The position numbers and the translations under genes were made by a program. From Rheinheimera sp. SA_1 (GTDB lineage Bacteria > Pseudomonadota > Gammaproteobacteria > Enterobacterales > Alteromonadaceae): DNA of 64,000 nt. Shown in pieces: positions 17,532 through 26,168 of this stretch. The number at the start of each line of letters is the position of its first letter. Positions within the stretch are counted from its first letter, which is position 1. Under the pieces are notes generated by a model. That model worked only from the letters and a program-made list of their open reading frames with translations, did not search any database and had not been told where the DNA came from. The stretch lies in contig NZ_LXWK01000015.1 of NCBI RefSeq assembly GCF_001669775.1, positions 558,001 to 622,000 on the forward strand, in the 5' to 3' direction.

Positions 17532-18506
17532 CTACTTATTATATTGGCTAGCTTTATAGCGAGCCAGATGCTGTGGCTGAGTGAACCAGTCGATAGTGCG
17601 GCGTAAGCCTTCAGTCAAATCAAGTTCTGGTGAAAAACCAGTTAATTGTACTAGTTTGCTGTTGTCGCCCCATAATCTAAACACTTCAGAGCCCGGGGGG
17701 CGCAATCGTTGTTCATCCATGATGAAATCAACATCACTTTTCATCAGGTTGCGGATCAAATCTAAAGTATCGGCGACAGATATCTCATAATTTGAACTGA
17801 TATTCACAGTCTCACCAATTGCTGCATCGCAACGACTGAGTAATTCAAAACCTGCACAGGTATCAAGGACATAATTAAAATCACGGGTTGGACTGGTATC
17901 CCCCAACTTAATCTGTGTCACACCGGTTGCAATCTGACTGATTATCGTCGGGATCACTGCTCTTGCAGACTGACGAGGTCCATAAGTATTAAACGGCCTG
18001 GCAATGATGACTGGCAGCCCGAAGGCACTGTAATAACTCATGGCCATCGCATCAGCACCAATTTTGGAAGCGCTGTAAGGTGACTGTGCCTGCAAAGGGT
18101 GTTTTTCGTCGATAGGAACATATAACGCCGTACCATAAACCTCGCTGGTTGAAGTCTGAATAAAACGCTTCACGCCAGAATCTAAAGCCGCCTGACACAT
18201 ATTAAGAGTGCCGGTTACGTTTGTTTCAACATAACTTTGAGGCGCAGCATAAGAAAATGGTATAGCAATTAAAGCTGCCAGATGAAAAACAGTGTCGATC
18301 CCTTGGCATAATTTGCGGCAGAAAAATGGATCCCGGATGTCCCCTGCTACAACTTCAAGGTTGTTATTTGATACACCATCAAGCCAACCCCATGAATTAA
18401 AAGAGTTGTAACAAACCAAAGCACGAACCTGATAACCTTGCTGGAGCAGCATTTCAACCAGATGTGAACCTATAAATCCATCTGCACCAGTCACTAATAC
18501 TTGCAT
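17532..18506 (-). CDS. legB: NAD-dependent 4,6-dehydratase (LegB-type)
   Basis: 324 residues. The Rossmann motif is VLVTGADGFIGSHL. The catalytic Tyr-x3-Lys is in SPYSASKIGADAM (Y144, K148), with TSTSEVYG supplying the Thr-Ser-Glu part of the dehydratase active site. The enzyme removes water from GDP- or UDP-GlcNAc to give the 4-keto-6-deoxy intermediate. The frame extends to 18563, but the ATG at 18506 has AAGGAG at good spacing and does not run into maf, so it is used. Ten bases separate it from the maf stop. Residue SWGWLDG near 38 fits the LegB subgroup, as I recall it. Confidence 0.86.
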   Translation of the reverse strand: MQVLVTGADGFIGSHLVEMLLQQGYQVRALVCYNSFNSWGWLDGVSNNNLEVVAGDIRDPFFCRKLCQGIDTVFHLAALIAIPFSYAAPQSYVETNVTGTLNMCQAALDSGVKRFIQTSTSEVYGTALYVPIDEKHPLQAQSPYSASKIGADAMAMSYYSAFGLPVIIARPFNTYGPRQSARAVIPTIISQIATGVTQIKLGDTSPTRDFNYVLDTCAGFELLSRCDAAIGETVNISSNYEISVADTLDLIRNLMKSDVDFIMDEQRLRPPGSEVFRLWGDNSKLVQLTGFSPELDLTEGLRRTIDWFTQPQHLARYKASQYNK

Positions 18507-18516
18507 TGCTGACTCC

Positions 18517-21342
18517 TTAAGCGGCCGGAGGCGTAAATAAGTAGTTGACATCAACCGCATCACATTCTAAAGCATGGTTCAAATACAGCTCCTCGCCTTG
18601 TTGCAGATAATCGCGCCAGTGAACTAAAACCTGATTAAATGTATTCAGAAAATCTGGTGTTTCTTCATTGATATTTGCTGCGAGCTTGGTCAGGATGCCG
18701 GCCATATAATTGGCACTGCCATGAAACAAACAAAAAGTAGCGTCCGTATCACGAACAGCTCGTTGTTTCAGCAGATTCCACTGAGCCGCAATCAACGCTT
18801 TCGCTTCTTCTTGATTAGTGACGTCTTCGGATAACAGTGATTGCCACTCGGACATGGTTTCACTAAATACTTCAGGTTTGAATTGATTTAAAATCTCATC
18901 AGCAAAGTGGCTCACTTCAGGATAATAAGCCTGTTCAAGCAACTCGGTGTAAGATGTGTTTTTATCAATATCGTTTTGTGACAGTAAAATATTCTCTGGA
19001 TATAAGCTTACTGTTCCAGCAATTTTTACACCATCACTGCAGTTGTAAACTTCAACTTTGCGACCCGCCTTTGATATCGCCTGTTCCAGCAGCTTCCGGG
19101 AAACATCAAACTCAGGTTTGGTGTACACCATACTTCGGAAATTGCCCGTCGCCGGCACTCCGCCGCCATGTCGTGCAAGATAGTTGTATGCCTGAGAACC
19201 GTCAGCTTTATAATAAGATGAGTGTTGCGAATGGTGCTGATTAATATCAATAAATCCCAAATCAACACCGAAGAGGTAAAACAGCTTAAAACCCATTTTA
19301 AGGGTGTAGTTCAACACTAGGTTCGTCACCGTCGGATAGGCATATGACAATGACGCGGCTTTAATTCCGCGCTTTTTTAATCCATTATTAAATACATAGG
19401 TCGATGCTTCGCCGTCTTTAAAACACAACAAAGTTTCTTTAAATAATGCAGCAGTATCCGGATGGATCCCATTTACACTGAGCAACGTAATTGCTTTGAG
19501 GTATACCGGATCGTCGATTTGGGTAATCCAGTCATAAGTTGCACGATTTTGTTCGATTTCCGCATGGAAATCGGGACGAATGTCATTTTTATACAAAGAG
19601 CGAAGTGCGGTTCCACAGCTGATTACAATTACCTGGTCTCTATATTCTTTTATATATTCAAAGCTATTATCTAAACTAGGACCATTACCAATAATAAAAA
19701 CCGGCATATCGAATATCGGCAAATCACTATATTGGCTATTATCATGTCTTAAATACCGATGATGATTGACCAGACTGTGATACGTATGCGCTATTCCGAA
19801 TCGCGCGTGATCGTAATATTCACCAAGTGCAAGTACAACTTTTAATTCTGAACGCAGCTCGGAAATAGCTTTTTGCATACCAATGTTGTAGTAAGTGCTT
19901 AACATATATGTATTAGCTATAGAATAGGCACCAACCTGATAAAACTGAGCCATTAGATCATAAAAGTAATGACTGCCGTCGCCACCTAAATTTAGATATA
20001 CCCTGCTTTGCTGCTCATCAGCCCGATTGAATAAATCGGCCCAGTCTGTGACATATAAACTTGCAGCGAAAAAATCCAGATTAGGTTCACAAATGAATAA
20101 ATTTTGGATTTGATGTGCCTGGCTTAGCAACTCAATATGTTTGCCTAGAGCAACGCCAAAAATGATTAACGAATCAACTTTTTGTGGCAACTGACTTTGA
20201 GTGTTTAAAATCTGTTCGATCAAAGGCTGCATTTCCTGAACCTTTGAAAAGTGAAGATATTTCATAAGCTTACGCGATACCCGCTGGTTCAGTATCACAT
20301 CATCTTTATAAGGGTGATTGACAAAATATTCAACCAATTGCGCCGTCTCAGATTTTTCATCAAGATGAAATAAAGCGCGTCGCTGTTGATGATACAAATT
20401 CATTTGCCCAGCAGAATCAACAACCAGTTGCCAGGCTCTCGTTTTATGCTCAATCAGCGCTTTGTGAACTTTTGGATAGAACTTTTCAAAAGCTGCGATA
20501 TTTTTTTCGTACAATGCTTTCGCTTGTGGGTTATCAACAGGTCTAACATAACCATTTCCAAGCACATTCCCTGCACGCTCCGCCACATAGTCCGCATAAT
20601 CTTTGTAGGGTGTAAAAATATGTGAGCTTTGCAGCAGCGCTTCGCTGTTGCCATGGTTTTTCATCACATAAGCGATAACGTCATCCATCATCGGGTGAAA
20701 CTGGTGGCGATAGACAAAAATTTCATTAAGTTCAGGATCAAAATCGAGAAGTTCTTGCAATTCTGCCGGTAACGCATTCGCCTCGCTACCAATTTGCAGA
20801 AAAATGTGGGTGCCAACTGCATGTGCTGTGTCGAGAATTTCACGCCAATCAGCGGCTTGAGCTGAACAGGCAAACACATCAGCACTGGGCTCGTAAATCA
20901 CCATAAAGCGGATACGGCTACTGGAAATTAACTCGAGCAAATGCAACCCCAGCCCCATGCCAAACACCAACATTACATCGACTTTCGCTGGCAAGGGCTG
21001 ATCCCGCCACGCTTGTTGGTCAGCGCCATTTTTAAGACAGAAATAACTGGCATGCTGAAAATAATCCGACAATTCATTCGCGACTTCCTGCATCGGATCT
21101 GCCGTATAAAATACCCGGCCGGTCGCAAAGTCGACAATATTAAGCTGTTGTTGTGCGGTACAAAATATTGAAAATTGCTGCACTTCATGCTCTTCGAGCA
21201 TCTGTAATACGGAGGGAATATACTGTCTGAAGGCGTCAATATTTTGCCGGATATTCCGGCTGATCAAGGGGGCAACAGCACGTTCAAGTTGCTTTTGCTG
21301 TTCTTCGTCGTCCAGCAATTGGTAATTGATGTATTTCAGCAT
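18517..21342 (-). CDS. maf: Motility accessory factor (Maf) flagellin glycosyltransferase
   Basis: 941 residues, long for the Maf family. The conserved DUF115/MAF_flag10 core begins near residue 545 with FIIGNGPSLDNS, followed by VIVISCGTALRSLY and PDFHAEIEQN, which bind the CMP-sugar in the GT29/GT42-like fold. An upstream N-terminal region contains two repeated stretches of the form (L/I)IFGVALGKHIELL and MLVFGMGLGLHLLEL, characteristic of Maf N-terminal domains. Maf proteins transfer pseudaminic or legionaminic acid onto Ser/Thr of flagellin in the cytoplasm before export. It sits between fliT and legB, placing donor synthesis and transfer with filament genes. It is the only Maf gene in the window. 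Confidence 0.9.
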   Translation of the reverse strand: MLKYINYQLLDDEEQQKQLERAVAPLISRNIRQNIDAFRQYIPSVLQMLEEHEVQQFSIFCTAQQQLNIVDFATGRVFYTADPMQEVANELSDYFQHASYFCLKNGADQQAWRDQPLPAKVDVMLVFGMGLGLHLLELISSSRIRFMVIYEPSADVFACSAQAADWREILDTAHAVGTHIFLQIGSEANALPAELQELLDFDPELNEIFVYRHQFHPMMDDVIAYVMKNHGNSEALLQSSHIFTPYKDYADYVAERAGNVLGNGYVRPVDNPQAKALYEKNIAAFEKFYPKVHKALIEHKTRAWQLVVDSAGQMNLYHQQRRALFHLDEKSETAQLVEYFVNHPYKDDVILNQRVSRKLMKYLHFSKVQEMQPLIEQILNTQSQLPQKVDSLIIFGVALGKHIELLSQAHQIQNLFICEPNLDFFAASLYVTDWADLFNRADEQQSRVYLNLGGDGSHYFYDLMAQFYQVGAYSIANTYMLSTYYNIGMQKAISELRSELKVVLALGEYYDHARFGIAHTYHSLVNHHRYLRHDNSQYSDLPIFDMPVFIIGNGPSLDNSFEYIKEYRDQVIVISCGTALRSLYKNDIRPDFHAEIEQNRATYDWITQIDDPVYLKAITLLSVNGIHPDTAALFKETLLCFKDGEASTYVFNNGLKKRGIKAASLSYAYPTVTNLVLNYTLKMGFKLFYLFGVDLGFIDINQHHSQHSSYYKADGSQAYNYLARHGGGVPATGNFRSMVYTKPEFDVSRKLLEQAISKAGRKVEVYNCSDGVKIAGTVSLYPENILLSQNDIDKNTSYTELLEQAYYPEVSHFADEILNQFKPEVFSETMSEWQSLLSEDVTNQEEAKALIAAQWNLLKQRAVRDTDATFCLFHGSANYMAGILTKLAANINEETPDFLNTFNQVLVHWRDYLQQGEELYLNHALECDAVDVNYLFTPPAA

Positions 21343-21358
21343 AACCGCCAGCTTTTGC

Positions 21359-21661
21359 TTAGTTGTTGTCGCCGTAGCTTTGCTGAGCTCTTTTGCCTTT
21401 TTGCAGTTGCAATACTTTCGCCGCTACGGCGTCTTTTTCAGAAGATACTTGTTGTACTATCAGAGTAACCCACTGCAAGTTATCTGCCAATATACTTTCT
21501 AAATCAGCAGGATCGGTGCTTTCGCTGCAGCAGCTTTCAAGGCTTTGTTGATAGGTTTGCCAAAGTTCGGCAAAAAGTTCGATGGGGTAAGCTTCGGTTT
21601 GCAGCAACATCTCGATATCATCGCGTTGTTGCTGCAGTTGGACGGACCAAGACAAAGTCAA
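21359..21661 (-). CDS. fliT: FliT-like flagellar chaperone
   Basis: 100 residues, mostly helical with high Gln and Glu content. It lies directly after fliS, where fliT is found in many gammaproteobacteria; there is little readable sequence identity, so the call is by position, size and helicity. FliT binds the cap protein FliD and keeps it export-ready. The start is TTG at 21661: the FliS stop in the same frame lies 10 bases upstream, so no earlier start exists, and no ATG is found before residue 18. It ends 16 bases before maf. Confidence that it is a gene is higher than in the name. Confidence 0.6.
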   Translation of the reverse strand: MTLSWSVQLQQQRDDIEMLLQTEAYPIELFAELWQTYQQSLESCCSESTDPADLESILADNLQWVTLIVQQVSSEKDAVAAKVLQLQKGKRAQQSYGDNN

Positions 21662-21670
21662 AACAAATAC

Positions 21671-22111
21671 TCAGGCTGTCGCCAGGTTGGCCTGACCATT
21701 TTTTTCAGCCAGTAAAGCGAAGCCTTTTTCACGGTCGGCCACTGAAATTTGATCCCAAGCCGATTTGATTTTTAACATGATGTCCATCACATCATCAATT
21801 TTAGCCACGCTACTTTCACGACTCGCCTGCATTAAATGGTTCACCATAAAATCGTAAAGTGACCACAGGTTCTCAGAAACTTCTCCACCAGCGGCCATGT
21901 CCAGCGAGTTTTGCAGCGCCGCAATAATGGTCATGGCTTTGGACACTGATTTTGATTTCACTACAAAATCTTTACGCTCAATTGCACCTTTGGCTAATGC
22001 CATATTCTCCAGTGAGCCTTGCATAAGCAACTGGATCACCCGGTGTGGATCGGCAACAGCCAGATCATTCTTAACGCCCACCGATTTATATGCTTTGATG
22101 CCGTAACTCAT
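21671..22111 (-). CDS. fliS: Flagellin export chaperone FliS
   Basis: 146 residues, slightly longer than E. coli FliS. The N-terminus YGIKAYKSVGVKNDL and the segment PHRVIQLLMQGSLENMALAKGAIE match FliS, which wraps the C-terminal helix of flagellin to stop polymerisation in the cytoplasm. The C-terminal 20 residues are variable. It follows fliD by 9 bases and precedes fliT. GGAGTAGG is upstream of the ATG. Expression should follow the sigma-28 site upstream of flaG. Confidence 0.93.
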   Translation of the reverse strand: MSYGIKAYKSVGVKNDLAVADPHRVIQLLMQGSLENMALAKGAIERKDFVVKSKSVSKAMTIIAALQNSLDMAAGGEVSENLWSLYDFMVNHLMQASRESSVAKIDDVMDIMLKIKSAWDQISVADREKGFALLAEKNGQANLATA

Positions 22112-22120
22112 GTCCTACTC

Positions 22121-23548
22121 CTAACCACCGATTCTCGGTAAAGACGCCAATTGTGATGTTAAAAATGAAGAGGTACGTTGCAAACTACCTAACTGACTAT
22201 CGAGTGCGCCGTAACGCTGACGCATGGTACTTTCAAAACTAAACATATAAAGTTCAAACGCTTCTTTATCTTTACCGTTCTTTTTTATTTCAGCTTTTAA
22301 GGCTTCCTCTTTGCCGGCTAATAAACCACCACGCTGGGTGAATTCAGTCGACAACTTCGTTGAAAGCGTACCCAAACCGTCCTTGCTGGTAAATAAACTG
22401 CCAATCAAATCGTAATTTTCATTCAGAGCTTTATCCAGGCGCTCCCGACCAGATAAATTACCGAATGAACTTTTGGCTTGAATCTCCATTTTGCCCTGGT
22501 CAGTAAAGGTAATTCCCAACGCATAGAGGTTATTTAGTTTGGGATCGGCAGTTTTGACAGCCCCAGTCATGATCGAACTGACCTGGCTCATGATGCCTCG
22601 GACCATCGAATCGCCGTTTAAATCACCACCTTCCAGAATAACGGTTTTGCCATCTGTCGACAGCATCCGGTTACGGCTCAAAGTCTCGACTTCTGTCACT
22701 AAGGCGTTGTAAGAATCCATAAACGTCTTAATTTTATCTTCGGCTTGTTTTTTATCAGTGGCAATTGTCATCCGGGCATTATTGCCGTCCGGAGTGATAT
22801 TACTAACAGTAAGCTCTGTGTCCTGGATAGCATTGCTAAAAACGTTGGTTTTACTTTTTGTAAGAATGCCATCTATAGTAATCACCGCATCAGCAGCATT
22901 TTTGGCAACAACTAGACCGCCAGTGGAGACATTGTTTAATTCGGCATTGTTATTGGTGACGCTTAGATTATTACCAAGACCAGTCACATTGGAAGTTAAT
23001 ACCAGCTTAGTACCAGTATCACTACTATTAATTAAGTTAGCGCTGACGCCGAAATTGCTACCGGTGCTATTAATTTTCTGTCTGAGCTGGTCAAGCGTCA
23101 TATTCGCGGTAACGTTGACTTCAAAGCTTTTTGTGCCAGCACTGAAGGTCATTTTTCCTGCTGTGGTACTGACTATACTGCTGGCAGAAGCAAAGGCTCC
23201 CCCCGCGGTTTCGAGCCGGCTGCCTTCTGCAAGAGCATTCACTTTGATATCAAAAGAACCTGTTGCTGAAGTTGTTTTTGCTTTCGCTTCTAGATAGGTT
23301 TTATCGTCGGTGGGTTGTTTAACGGTGGTGGTACGGGCCGACAGGTTTTCTGTACTTAACGCTTTTACTGAATCCTGAAACTTCGACAACGCGGATTTCA
23401 GTTTACCAAAACCGGAAAGAGATGAATCAAGGCCTTTGCTTACTTTTTCTAACCGCGACTCTTTGCTTGCACGCTCAACCTGAACAAGCTGTTTAACCAG
23501 CGATTCCAGATCAAGACCAGAAGCGGTACCTAATGCGGTTATGGCCAT
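22121..23548 (-). CDS. fliD: Filament cap protein FliD
   Basis: 475 residues. The N-terminus ITALGTASGLDLESLVKQLVQVE is the FliD N-terminal coiled-coil signature, and the end RYGALDSQLGSLQRTSSFL is the C-terminal counterpart. It forms the pentameric or hexameric cap that folds flagellin subunits at the filament tip, and is secreted by the flagellar export apparatus without a cleaved signal. It follows flaG by 25 bases and precedes fliS. The central region with many Ser and Thr is variable, as is normal. Confidence 0.94.
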   Translation of the reverse strand: MAITALGTASGLDLESLVKQLVQVERASKESRLEKVSKGLDSSLSGFGKLKSALSKFQDSVKALSTENLSARTTTVKQPTDDKTYLEAKAKTTSATGSFDIKVNALAEGSRLETAGGAFASASSIVSTTAGKMTFSAGTKSFEVNVTANMTLDQLRQKINSTGSNFGVSANLINSSDTGTKLVLTSNVTGLGNNLSVTNNNAELNNVSTGGLVVAKNAADAVITIDGILTKSKTNVFSNAIQDTELTVSNITPDGNNARMTIATDKKQAEDKIKTFMDSYNALVTEVETLSRNRMLSTDGKTVILEGGDLNGDSMVRGIMSQVSSIMTGAVKTADPKLNNLYALGITFTDQGKMEIQAKSSFGNLSGRERLDKALNENYDLIGSLFTSKDGLGTLSTKLSTEFTQRGGLLAGKEEALKAEIKKNGKDKEAFELYMFSFESTMRQRYGALDSQLGSLQRTSSFLTSQLASLPRIGG

Positions 23549-23573
23549 GATTCACTCTCCGTATTTATGTTTA

Positions 23574-23978
23574 CTACACTTTACTGTCGATCAACAAGCC
23601 TGTTGCCGACCCTAAGTCTTCTTGCAACCTTTTGATTGCACTTGCCATTCGTAATACTTCATCGCCCGGAATTTGCCGGATCACGTCTTTGGTTTCAAAA
23701 TCGATCACTTTGACTACAGCTTTGCCAGAGTTTTCATCGACTGAGAAATTTAACGTACGCATTTCTGCATTAACAAACTGGTTAATACGTTCAACAGCTT
23801 CACCTAATTGCTTTGGTGTAACCTGCTCTTCAGGCTGCTCCTCAACTTTGTCGGCTTCGGATTGTTGCTTAGCAATGATATCAGTCACTTTCGTGCTTCT
23901 CAGGTCAACTGCGGTGTTACCTTGAGTAACCTGAGTCGCATTTGTGTTGCTGAAACTGCCGGTGATTACTGAGCTCAT
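23574..23978 (-). CDS. flaG: FlaG family protein
   Basis: 134 residues from ATG 23978; a GTG at 23984 would add two residues. The conserved C-terminal FlaG domain reads LNFSVDENSGKAVVKVIDFETKD, then VIRQIPGDEVLRMA. FlaG affects filament length in Pseudomonas, Vibrio and Aeromonas. AAGGT lies 9 bases upstream of the ATG. The sigma-28 -10 box ends only about 13 bases before the ATG, which would give a leader of about 7 bases and place that ribosome site upstream of the transcript start. Either the message is nearly leaderless or another promoter serves it. First gene of the fliD-fliS-maf unit. Confidence 0.88.
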   Translation of the reverse strand: MSSVITGSFSNTNATQVTQGNTAVDLRSTKVTDIIAKQQSEADKVEEQPEEQVTPKQLGEAVERINQFVNAEMRTLNFSVDENSGKAVVKVIDFETKDVIRQIPGDEVLRMASAIKRLQEDLGSATGLLIDSKV

Positions 23979-23991
23979 ATGCACTTACCTT

Positions 23992-24018
23992 TTATCGGCT
24001 GCTTAAACGGAGACTTGA
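23992..24018 (-). promoter_or_regulatory. Sigma-28 promoter for flaG-fliD-fliS-fliT-maf-legBC
   Basis: On the minus strand, TCAAG (one mismatch to TAAAG), 14 bases, then GCCGATAA. Spacing is identical to the other sigma-28 sites in the window. The -35 and spacer overlap the hairpin that follows flagellin 24045-24872. Confidence 0.75.
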
Positions 24019-24029
24019 ATTAATCTCCG
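24008..24029 (-). terminator. Hairpin after flagellin 1, overlapping the flaG promoter
   Basis: CGGAGA, ten bases, TCTCCG, followed on the minus strand by TTTAAGC. A 6-bp stem with a short T run: a weak intrinsic terminator for flagellin 1. Confidence 0.5.
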
Positions 24030-24044
24030 CCTTCAGCATTAAGA

Positions 24045-24872
24045 TTAGCCTAATAATGATAGTGCAGATTGTGGCCTGGTGTTGGCCTGAGCCAGAATCG
24101 TTGTACTGGCCTGCTGCAATATCTGTGCCCGGGTCAGTTCAGCCGTTTCTTTCGCAAAGTCAGTGTCTTTGATCCGGCTACGAGCAGCGGATACGTTTTC
24201 CACGATGTTACTTAAGTTACGGATAGTAGACTGGAACCGGTTTTGAATCGCACCTAAGTCGGCACGTGCACCATCAACAGCTTTGATTGCGCTATCGATG
24301 CTGGCTAATGCTGCTGACGCACCTGCCACAGACGATACTGACAGGTTATTAATTTTCAGGCCTGATGCGCCATAACCACCGCCTGTCCGTGAAATATTGA
24401 CACTGATGGTTTGACCGGCATTGGCACCGACCAGAAACTTCGCTGAATAATCGCCTTTAAGCAGATCCACACCACCAAACTGTGTGTTTTGAGCGATACG
24501 GCTGATTTCCGTTTTTAACGCTGATACTTCTTTTTGCAGTGCTAAACGGTCAGAAGAACTGTTAATACCGTTTTGTGACTGAACCGCTAACACCCGGATC
24601 CGTTGCAGTGCAGTGGTAATTTCGTCCATTGCACCTTCAGCAACCTGGGCTACAGAGATACCGTCATTGGCATTACTGATTGCTTGGTTCAGACCATTGA
24701 CCTGGCTGGTTAAACGGTTACTGATTTGCAAACCAGCAGCGTCATCAGCGGCGCTGTTAATCCGAAAACCAGAAGACAAACGTTTGTAGGCGGTATCCAG
24801 CGCGCCACCAGAATTTAATAACTGCCGTTGGGCATTTAATGAGGATACGTTGGTATTTACTGCTAAAGCCAT
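24045..24872 (-). CDS. fliC: Flagellin 1
   Basis: 275 residues. The N-terminal D0/D1 part ([13 protein letters not shown], then [21 protein letters not shown]) and the C-terminal part ending [13 protein letters not shown] are canonical. Only about 45 residues, near 140-185, separate the two halves, so there are no outer D2/D3 domains. This copy differs from the others in its middle (DLLKGDYSAKFLVG) and in using Thr-Arg near the C-terminus. Such short flagellins are typical of glycosylated polar filaments. It has its own sigma-28 site at 24977-25002 and a hairpin after the stop, so it is probably monocistronic. Confidence 0.95.
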   Translation of the reverse strand: MALAVNTNVSSLNAQRQLLNSGGALDTAYKRLSSGFRINSAADDAAGLQISNRLTSQVNGLNQAISNANDGISVAQVAEGAMDEITTALQRIRVLAVQSQNGINSSSDRLALQKEVSALKTEISRIAQNTQFGGVDLLKGDYSAKFLVGANAGQTISVNISRTGGGYGASGLKINNLSVSSVAGASAALASIDSAIKAVDGARADLGAIQNRFQSTIRNLSNIVENVSAARSRIKDTDFAKETAELTRAQILQQASTTILAQANTRPQSALSLLG

Positions 24873-24976
24873 GAGCCACTCCTTAAGTTTTCAGCAGCCT
24901 GCAAGCCACATTCAACTTGGTTTTGTTACGCGGAATTCCGCAATTTACGCCAGACTGCAATCTGGCTTAACTTAGG

Positions 24977-25002
24977 TATCGGCAACCAACTTCAGGACTT
25001 TA
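24977..25002 (-). promoter_or_regulatory. Sigma-28 promoter of flagellin 1
   Basis: Minus strand: TAAAG, 14 bases, GCCGATA. Exact match to both boxes with the standard spacing. Leader to the ATG is about 100 bases. Confidence 0.88.
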
Positions 25003-25263
25003 ATAAAAAAAGGCACTTTTTTTCCTCAAAGCGGCAATTATTTGCAATAGACATTTATTTTCAACAAGTTACGTCAAAAATTATTTTTAAAATAAATTAA
25101 AGTTTTCGCTAAAGCGGCATTAAAACGAACTCCGATGCCTAAAAAATTGCGTAATTGAATTGGAATTGACGTGTAGACTCAGGCTATTTCAGAAGAATTA
25201 AAGTTGAGAACATCGGGATGGGCAGCGTCCGACATCAGGGGACGAACGACTATTTACTATAGT

Positions 25264-25299
25264 CAAAAAAAGAAAACCGGACTGGATAAGAGCCCGGTT
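25264..25299 (-). terminator. Terminator of flagellin 2
   Basis: Minus strand: AACCGG, spacer, CCGGTT, followed by TTCTTTTTTT. Standard intrinsic terminator placed about 40 bases after the stop. Confidence 0.8.
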
Positions 25300-25340
25300 G
25301 TTCTGACATGTGGCACCGAAGGTAGCAGCTGTAAAGTATA

Positions 25341-26168
25341 TTAACCTAACAGCGATAAAGCAGACTGTGGCCGCTGATTTGCCTGAGACAGGATAGTAGT
25401 ACTGGCCTGTTGCAGGATCTGCGAACGTGTTAATTCTGCAGTTTCTTTAGCAAAATCAGTGTCTTTGATTCGGCTTCGTGCAGCTGACACGTTTTCCACA
25501 ATATTACTCAGGTTACGAACAGTTGACTGGAAGCGGTTTTGAATCGCACCCAAGTCGGCCCTTTTACTATCAATCGTTTTAATCGCACTATCGATACTCG
25601 CTAAAGCGGCTGATGCTCCAGTGATCGACGAAACCGACAGATTGTTAATTTTCAGACCAGAAGCACCAAAACCACCACCAGTACGGGACAGATTGACACT
25701 AATGGTCTGGCCAGCGTTTGCACCCACCAGGAATGTTGATGAATATTTACCATCCAACAACTTCACACCACCAAACTGCGTGGTCGTACTGATCCGGCTA
25801 ATTTCAGTTTTCAAAGCTGACACTTCTTTTTGCAGCGCCACACGGTCAGATGAACTGTTAATACCGTTTTGTGACTGCACCGCTAACACCCGGATCCGTT
25901 GCAGTGCAGTGGTAATTTCATCCATTGCACCTTCGGCAGTCTGAGCCAGCGAAATACCGTCATTGGCATTTCGGATGGCCTGGTCTAATCCCTGGACCTG
26001 ACTGGTTAAACGGTTACTGATTTGTAATCCCGCCGCATCATCAGCTGCACTATTAATGCGAAAACCTGATGACAATCTTTGGAACGACGTATCCAGTGAT
26101 TTGCCAGAATTAATTAACTGACGTTGTGCATTGAGCGCCGAGACGTTCGTGTTTACATATAATGACAT
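25341..26168 (-). CDS. fliC: Flagellin 2
   Basis: 275 residues with the same layout as flagellin 1 ([23 protein letters not shown] at the start, [13 protein letters not shown] at the end). It has the middle [14 protein letters not shown] shared with flagellins 3 and 4, but the GLKINNLSVSSITG segment shared with flagellin 1, so it is intermediate between the two types. GGAGG precedes the ATG. Its 186-base upstream gap has no sigma-28 site at the usual spacing and no GG-N10-GC sigma-54 site, unlike the other copies. It may depend on read-through from flagellin 3 or on another sigma factor. Confidence 0.95.
   Translation of the reverse strand: MSLYVNTNVSALNAQRQLINSGKSLDTSFQRLSSGFRINSAADDAAGLQISNRLTSQVQGLDQAIRNANDGISLAQTAEGAMDEITTALQRIRVLAVQSQNGINSSSDRVALQKEVSALKTEISRISTTTQFGGVKLLDGKYSSTFLVGANAGQTISVNLSRTGGGFGASGLKINNLSVSSITGASAALASIDSAIKTIDSKRADLGAIQNRFQSTVRNLSNIVENVSAARSRIKDTDFAKETAELTRSQILQQASTTILSQANQRPQSALSLLG

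Larger units (their letters stand above)
24873..25340. other. 468-base gap between flagellins 1 and 2
   Basis: It holds the sigma-28 site of flagellin 1 (24977-25002) and the terminator of flagellin 2 (25264-25299). Between them is AT-rich sequence in which I see no gene or repeat. Confidence 0.8.

Noticed and set aside
22758-23297. 179-residue open frame on the plus strand
   Set aside because: Antisense to fliD. The hydrophobic Val/Leu-rich translation is an artefact of reversing Asn/Thr/Lys-rich FliD codons.
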